Source: Gymnothorax reevesii | Taxonomy: Eukaryota; Chordata; Actinopteri; Anguilliformes; Muraenidae | Length of the DNA: 64,000 nt | NCBI GenBank assembly: GCA_029721435.1 | Contig: CM056577.1 | Location: 113,334,219-113,398,218 of the forward strand | Direction: 5' to 3' | Shown here: positions 51,101-57,100 of the stretch, piece after piece | How the letters are laid out: each line of letters opens with the position of its first letter | How positions within the stretch are numbered: position 1 is the first letter of the stretch | Notes under the pieces: generated by a model | Databases searched by the model: none | What the model saw: the letters and a program-made list of their open reading frames with translations, nothing else | Told to the model about the DNA's origin: nothing | Program-made: the position numbers and the translations under genes

Positions 51101-54100
51101 AACTGTGCAGCTGGAATGTGCTCCAGACGAGGCGATGCAGCCTGTGAAGATGCTCAATTAGATTTCAGAGAAAATGCCATTTTTTTTTTTTTTACATTTG
51201 TTTAACATTAAAGTATTTTTTACTCCTGGAATCTATACGACATGCCACATCATCTTTTTTCACTTCTTTGATTCAGCAAATATTTAAATCCGTTCCCGTT
51301 TTAAAATCTCCAATTAGGATCTCCTATATGTGTTAATGGTAACCACGTGGTAATCTTCAGTAGTTTTTGAGATGTAGTGCAAATTAAACAATTCAGATCA
51401 ATCATCTTGACCCCTCAACCTTTCAGTCCAACTGATCTTTGAAACTATGCACTTTTCACTATACTAATGGACAGGATTATATTTTAAAAATTGACAAATA
51501 AAACCGCGGGTATTGGTTTGATGTAGATCGGACCATTTCACAGAGTTACGGAGTTATGCCCAAAATTGATTTGGACCTTTTTAGTGACCTTCACCATGAC
51601 CAAATTCAATCTAAAATTTCACAGGATCTATTTTCGGTCATTGCCCAACTTTTGGCCAAATTTGGCATAAATTGAGGCATTTTCTCATAAATAGATAAAT
51701 AAATTAACTAATGAATTAATCAAGGAAATTACAATAGCCTCGAGAAGCAGGGGTTAAAAAAAAGCAGTTGGCCAACTGACCTCTGAATCGTAGAGATCCT
51801 TGATGACAGCCCTGAGGGCCCTGCACTCCTCTTGCAGGGCCTCTTTCTCTTTTTTAAATCCCTCGCTCTCACAAATATGCCTGGCTTCCATATCCATGAT
51901 TTCAGCTGCGTGCAAGTCCTGCATCTGTCCAATCTTCTCAGTATATTCACTGATCACTTCTGCCATTTCTTCCGACTCTAAATTAGAGTGATGCTGAACT
52001 GAAATAGTCTGCACTTCTGCATCAGCATAGGTAGTACTGGGGGTCTGGGGGATCCTGCCTATGCCAGCAGTGCAGTCCATCTGGGAATCACGCCCCTCTT
52101 TGGTAGACGTCTCCCTCATTTTCGCTGAGCGGCTTCGTTTACCAGTCGAATATTTTCCAGCTTCCTTTTTCAAGTCCTCCTCAGATTTCCTCAGAGCCTC
52201 CTTCATCTGTGCAAGCTCCACTTGGAGTTTGGCAATGGATTGCTCTTTGATGTCCAGCTCTGCATGCAACTTGTCATTCTGCTCCCTGTAGCTGTTGAGC
52301 TCCTGTGCAGTCTCGCGTCCGTCTTGCACCTGTCCCATCCCCTCTGTATTTTCACTGTTCACTTCCCCCATTTCTTCTGACTCTACACTGGAGCCTTGCT
52401 GCACAAGACTAGTCTGCACTCCTGCATCAGTGCAAGGAGTACTGGTGGTCTGGGCAGCCCTGTCTGTACTAGCAGTGCAGTCCATTTGGGAAGTATTTCT
52501 CCCTTTGGTTGAGGACCGTCTTGTCTTAGCTGAACGGTCTTGTTTGCCCGCCGAATGTCTCCCAGTTTCATTTTTTAGCTCCTTCTCGGATTTACCGAGT
52601 GCTTCATTTTTCTGTGCAAGCTCGTCTCGTAGTTTGGCTATGGAAACATCTCTGACATGAAGCTCCTCCTGCAGCTTGTCATTTTGTTCCCTGTATCTTT
52701 TGACTTCCTCATCGTGTCTTTCTTGCATGTGCCCGATCCTCTCCGTATACTCGCTGATTACTTCTGCCGTTTCTTTTGACTCAACATTAGAGTCAGGCTG
52801 GACCAGACTTGTCTGGACCCCCGCATTAGTGCACGTGGTTTCGCGGGTCTGGGTTGTCCTGTCTGTACCAGCAGTCAAGTCCATCTGGGAGGTATTTCTG
52901 CCTGTGGCCGACGTCTCTCTGGTCTCCTCGGGGCGGTCCTTTGTAGCAGCTGAATATTTTCCTGCTTCCCTTTTAAGCTCTTTACCTGACTTCTTCAGAG
53001 CCCTCCTCATCTGTTCAAGCTCCTCTTGTAGTTTGGCTATGGAAACATCTCTGACCTGCAGCTCCTCCTGTAGTTTGTCATTTCGCTCCCTGAAGCTGTT
53101 GAGCTCCTCCTCAGTTTTGCAGCCGTCTTGCGCCTCTCTGACCTTCTCTGTGTCCTCATGCTTCACCTGAGCCATTCCTTCTGACTCCGCGCTGGAGTCC
53201 TGCTGGACCACAGTAGTCTGCACTTCCTTATCAACACAGACAGTACCGTGCGTCTGCGTAGTCCTGTCGGTACCATCAGTCCAGTCCATCTGGGAAGCAT
53301 TTCTCTCATTGGTTGAAGTCTCCCTCCTCTTCTCTGAATGGCCTGGTTTACCAGCTGAATATTTTCCAGCCTCCTTTTTAAGCTCCTCCTCAGACTTTCT
53401 AACAGCCTCCTTTATCTGTCGGAGCTCCTCTTGCAGCTGGGCTATGCAAACATCTCTGACCTGAAGCTCCTCCTGCAGCTTGTCATTTTTCTCCCTGTAG
53501 CTGCTGAGCTCCTCTTTCGTGGCAGCAGCCTCCTCTCTGACCTCCTGCAGCAGTCTGGATGCAGCAGCAGGGTCTTTCTCAGTGACACTAGGTCCTCTCA
53601 CCGATGCCTACGTGACGGTGAAGACAGGATTCCCTCTTTATAATCTCACACATTCAAAGTTTGAAAATGAAAACAATAATATTTTCAATTTTTCTGAAAG
53701 GTTTAAAAAATACTGCTTCCTGTTTGTTATTAGAATGCTACGAAAGGTCCGATAAGCAAGTCAAAGCACTGAGACAAAATGCAATAGAAACCTAAGTTTG
53801 AAGTACAAACAAAATCACACATCCTGTAATACAAATTCAGAACAAAACTACAGTTTGTCCCCCAACTTAAAACTTGAATTAGACAGTGTCTATTTAATCA
53901 GGGGTGTGCCGGCAAACGATATGATATGGCAATGGTGGGAATATGACAGAATAGTTTTAAAAGTTTTTTGCTTTTACTCAAAGTGAAAGACAACTTTTGC
54001 ACAAAACTGTGAAATAAAGAATAAACCGCATGATATCCAGATATTATAACTTTGACTTCTGCGATTATCCTGTACAACGCTACTGGAGGTCACCATCTTT

Positions 54101-57100
54101 CCCTCCCTTGAAAAGGTTTAGCCCATGAGTGGTCAAGGAATGCTATAGCACTCATGTGACAGTGACAGCAAAAGATCATAGTGTGACCAAAGTCTGGATG
54201 CGCTAAACTCATTTTGTAATAAATTCCCACTTGTTTTGAGCGGTTTTGTCTGCTTAAATTGGTTAAAGCACGAGCTAGTGCTTCCTCTCCCTTTCTGTGT
54301 CAGTTGTCTAGCAATGGGAGATTAATTCATGATGCATTTTTTGCTCTCATTGTTAATTTGCTTTGGCCAAAGTATGTGTGAGTAAAACGCGAGTCATCTT
54401 TTGTATTCATTACATTGAGTGGATATTTAGACTAGCACAAGTATTGCAGTAATGAGCAGCATGTCGGTCCTTTCATAGTTTTGCAGATTCGTTAAGGCAC
54501 TTCTCGCATTTTTAGCGAACAAATACATGTCTTAGCATATGTAGATAGCCAAGCTGGCAACATTGTTACATTACTATGCAAGTGCAATAGGTCACATAAC
54601 AAACAATACAGACACTGATAATGCTGAAAATTTCCATTATAATTTGGAAACGCCATTTTATTTTGTGGGCTGTCTATCAAAATGAGAAATGAATTTCATT
54701 TTCCAACACACAAAACTAAAGATATAAGCAAAATATTTTACCAGAAACATATACTATATTAGTAAAAATAAAGAAATATGATTGAACAGCATCTAGCAAT
54801 AGGTAGTTTTCATTACACAAAATTTTTGAATAAATCTGACTCGTCTCTTGCTTACCTGATGCAGCTCTCCTTTAAGCTGTAAGATCGTTGCGTCTCTCCC
54901 CTGGACAAAGACAACGTACATTCAGCATCAGTCAATCATCAATCGATATTTTTTCAATTATATTTGATCAGAGTCTACAGAAGTATGAAATAAAAATTTG
55001 TTATTGGCGTGATACTGCAATATCAAAATAGCACAATATTTTCTCAAGTAATATCCTTAACTGATATGCAAACATACGCGACCAGTGAAATGCTTGGACA
55101 GAGTTTACTCATGTTATAACACACCATGTTAGATAAATTTAAGAGGTTTCACCTCTGTAAATAACCAAATGGCACATGGCAACAGGTCAGAGCTAAAAAA
55201 AAAAAAAAAAATGCTTCTCACAATACTGTCAGAAAAGTGGAACTTTGAGAAAGACATTGGTCCTGATAAATCTTGAGTTAATCTTACGCAGAATTTCCAA
55301 ATGAGAACATTCTGCAAAAAAGCACTACAAAACACTGCAGTCTCAGTGTGATGGTGTGAGGACGCTTTGCTGCTTCAGGGCCATAACTGACAGAAACATG
55401 AAATCTCCTCTCTGCCAAAAAATCCTCAAAAAAATGTCTGGTCATCAGCCTGACATCAGTGCAACTGGGTCACTCAGCAAGACAAAGTTTCAAAGCAAAT
55501 GAACAATTCCACCATGGAATAGCTCAAAAAATCAAAGTTAATCATTTGGAGCAGCTTAGTCGCCATCACTTGAATCCAACTGAGATGCTGCGGCAAGACG
55601 TTTAATTGGCAGTTCATACTTAAAAACCCTCCCTTGTGGCCAAATTTAAGTTATCCAGCAAAGAAGAGAGGGGACGTGGAGGACTGATCTCCAGTAATCA
55701 GAGGTGTCTGTTAGCAATTCCTGCTGCTAAAGGAAGCACAACCAGTCCTGCAGTTTACTTTTTCTCATGGGAGACACTGGTTTCGGATATCGGTTTTCTA
55801 CCAATAAATGAAAATGAAAAACTTTAACTTTTTTGTTTCCTCATGTCCAGCTCATCTTTTATTAGATTTTGTTAGAAGATCTGAAACCACCCAAAGCGAT
55901 AAATAAGCAAAAATAGAGGAAATGAGGAGGCGGACTATACTTTATTCACAGCATCATAATTGGGTAATTCACAGCAGTATGAAGTCCAGTTTAGAATGTC
56001 CTGCCATAACTTTCTGAAGGCAGTGAAATCAGTATGAGTACTTCACCAATTAGGGTTACATCCTGGCTGCTTAATTGTGCTAACTGGAACAGGGGACGAG
56101 AAAAAAAAAAATCCAGCTTTTACTTTCAAACCTGAATTCACCATCTTCCAGCAAAATCTCCTTGTCCCTGTCAAGTAATCTTGAACAGGCATCTTAGAAG
56201 TACCTGAAGATCCTCCTGCAGCTTGTTATTTCTTTCCCTGTAGCTGCTGAGCTCCTCTCTAGTGGCATCAACTTCCTGTCTGAGCTCCTGCAGCAGGTCT
56301 GCTGAAGCAGCAGGGTCGTCTTCATTAGCTGTAACCGATGCCTGCGTAAAGAGAGTAAAACAATTCAGCAATCACAATAAGTTAATTCACAATTTATAAC
56401 ACCAGTCGTTTACTCTTTCTCAAGGACTCCATTGAGCTGCACTCAAATCCCTTTAACACACGACATACACTGTAATACATTGTGATAAAATGCAGTTTGA
56501 ACCAAATTTTTAGCATTTCAGAACCTACTACAGGCATTCCTTCAAGCAAGTAGACAAGTGGCCATATTGCCCCTGACCCACAAAAGAGTGCCTTACACCC
56601 CTAATAGCTTTGTAAACAGTCAAGTCTTCCAGTACATTCATTGCATAACTTAGCTGGGAGCCTGCAACGAATACCTTAATAAGGATCTGAGCAGAAAAAA
56701 ATTTAAAGAAAAAAACAGGCAATTAGAAACTTGTTACAAAATCTAACAGAGAAATGAAAGACTTTCAAAGAGTAGCTTATGATGGACTAGTGATAAGAGT
56801 TGATACACATACTTTAATAGGCAGCAGTGACGTCTGGCTCCTTGGTTTTGTAGTCATCTGGTTGAGGAGATCAATCAGCACCGCCAGCCTCTTCTCGTAC
56901 TCCACCACCTCCACCTCAGAGCTGGACAGCAGTTGCTTCTGCAGCTCCTGGTCCTTTTGCATGTTGCACAAACCTTCCTCCAGCTCTCTTAGTTTTTCTG
57001 TTAAGATGACCACTTTTGTGACAGGCACTTTTTCACTGACTTTGTCCTCTACCTGGGAGTACAAAGGAGAGTCCGTGCTTACAGAGGAGATGTCAGCCAT

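Noticed and set aside
52061..53170. Plus-strand frames of 76-164 codons opposite the large akap9 exon
   Set aside because: Antisense shadows. Coiled-coil codons read backwards give Ser/Leu-rich frames, and no splice or start context supports them.
56528..56722. Minus-strand frame between akap9 exons b and c
   Set aside because: Not coiled coil, no matching splice sites, and the flanking exons join in phase without it.
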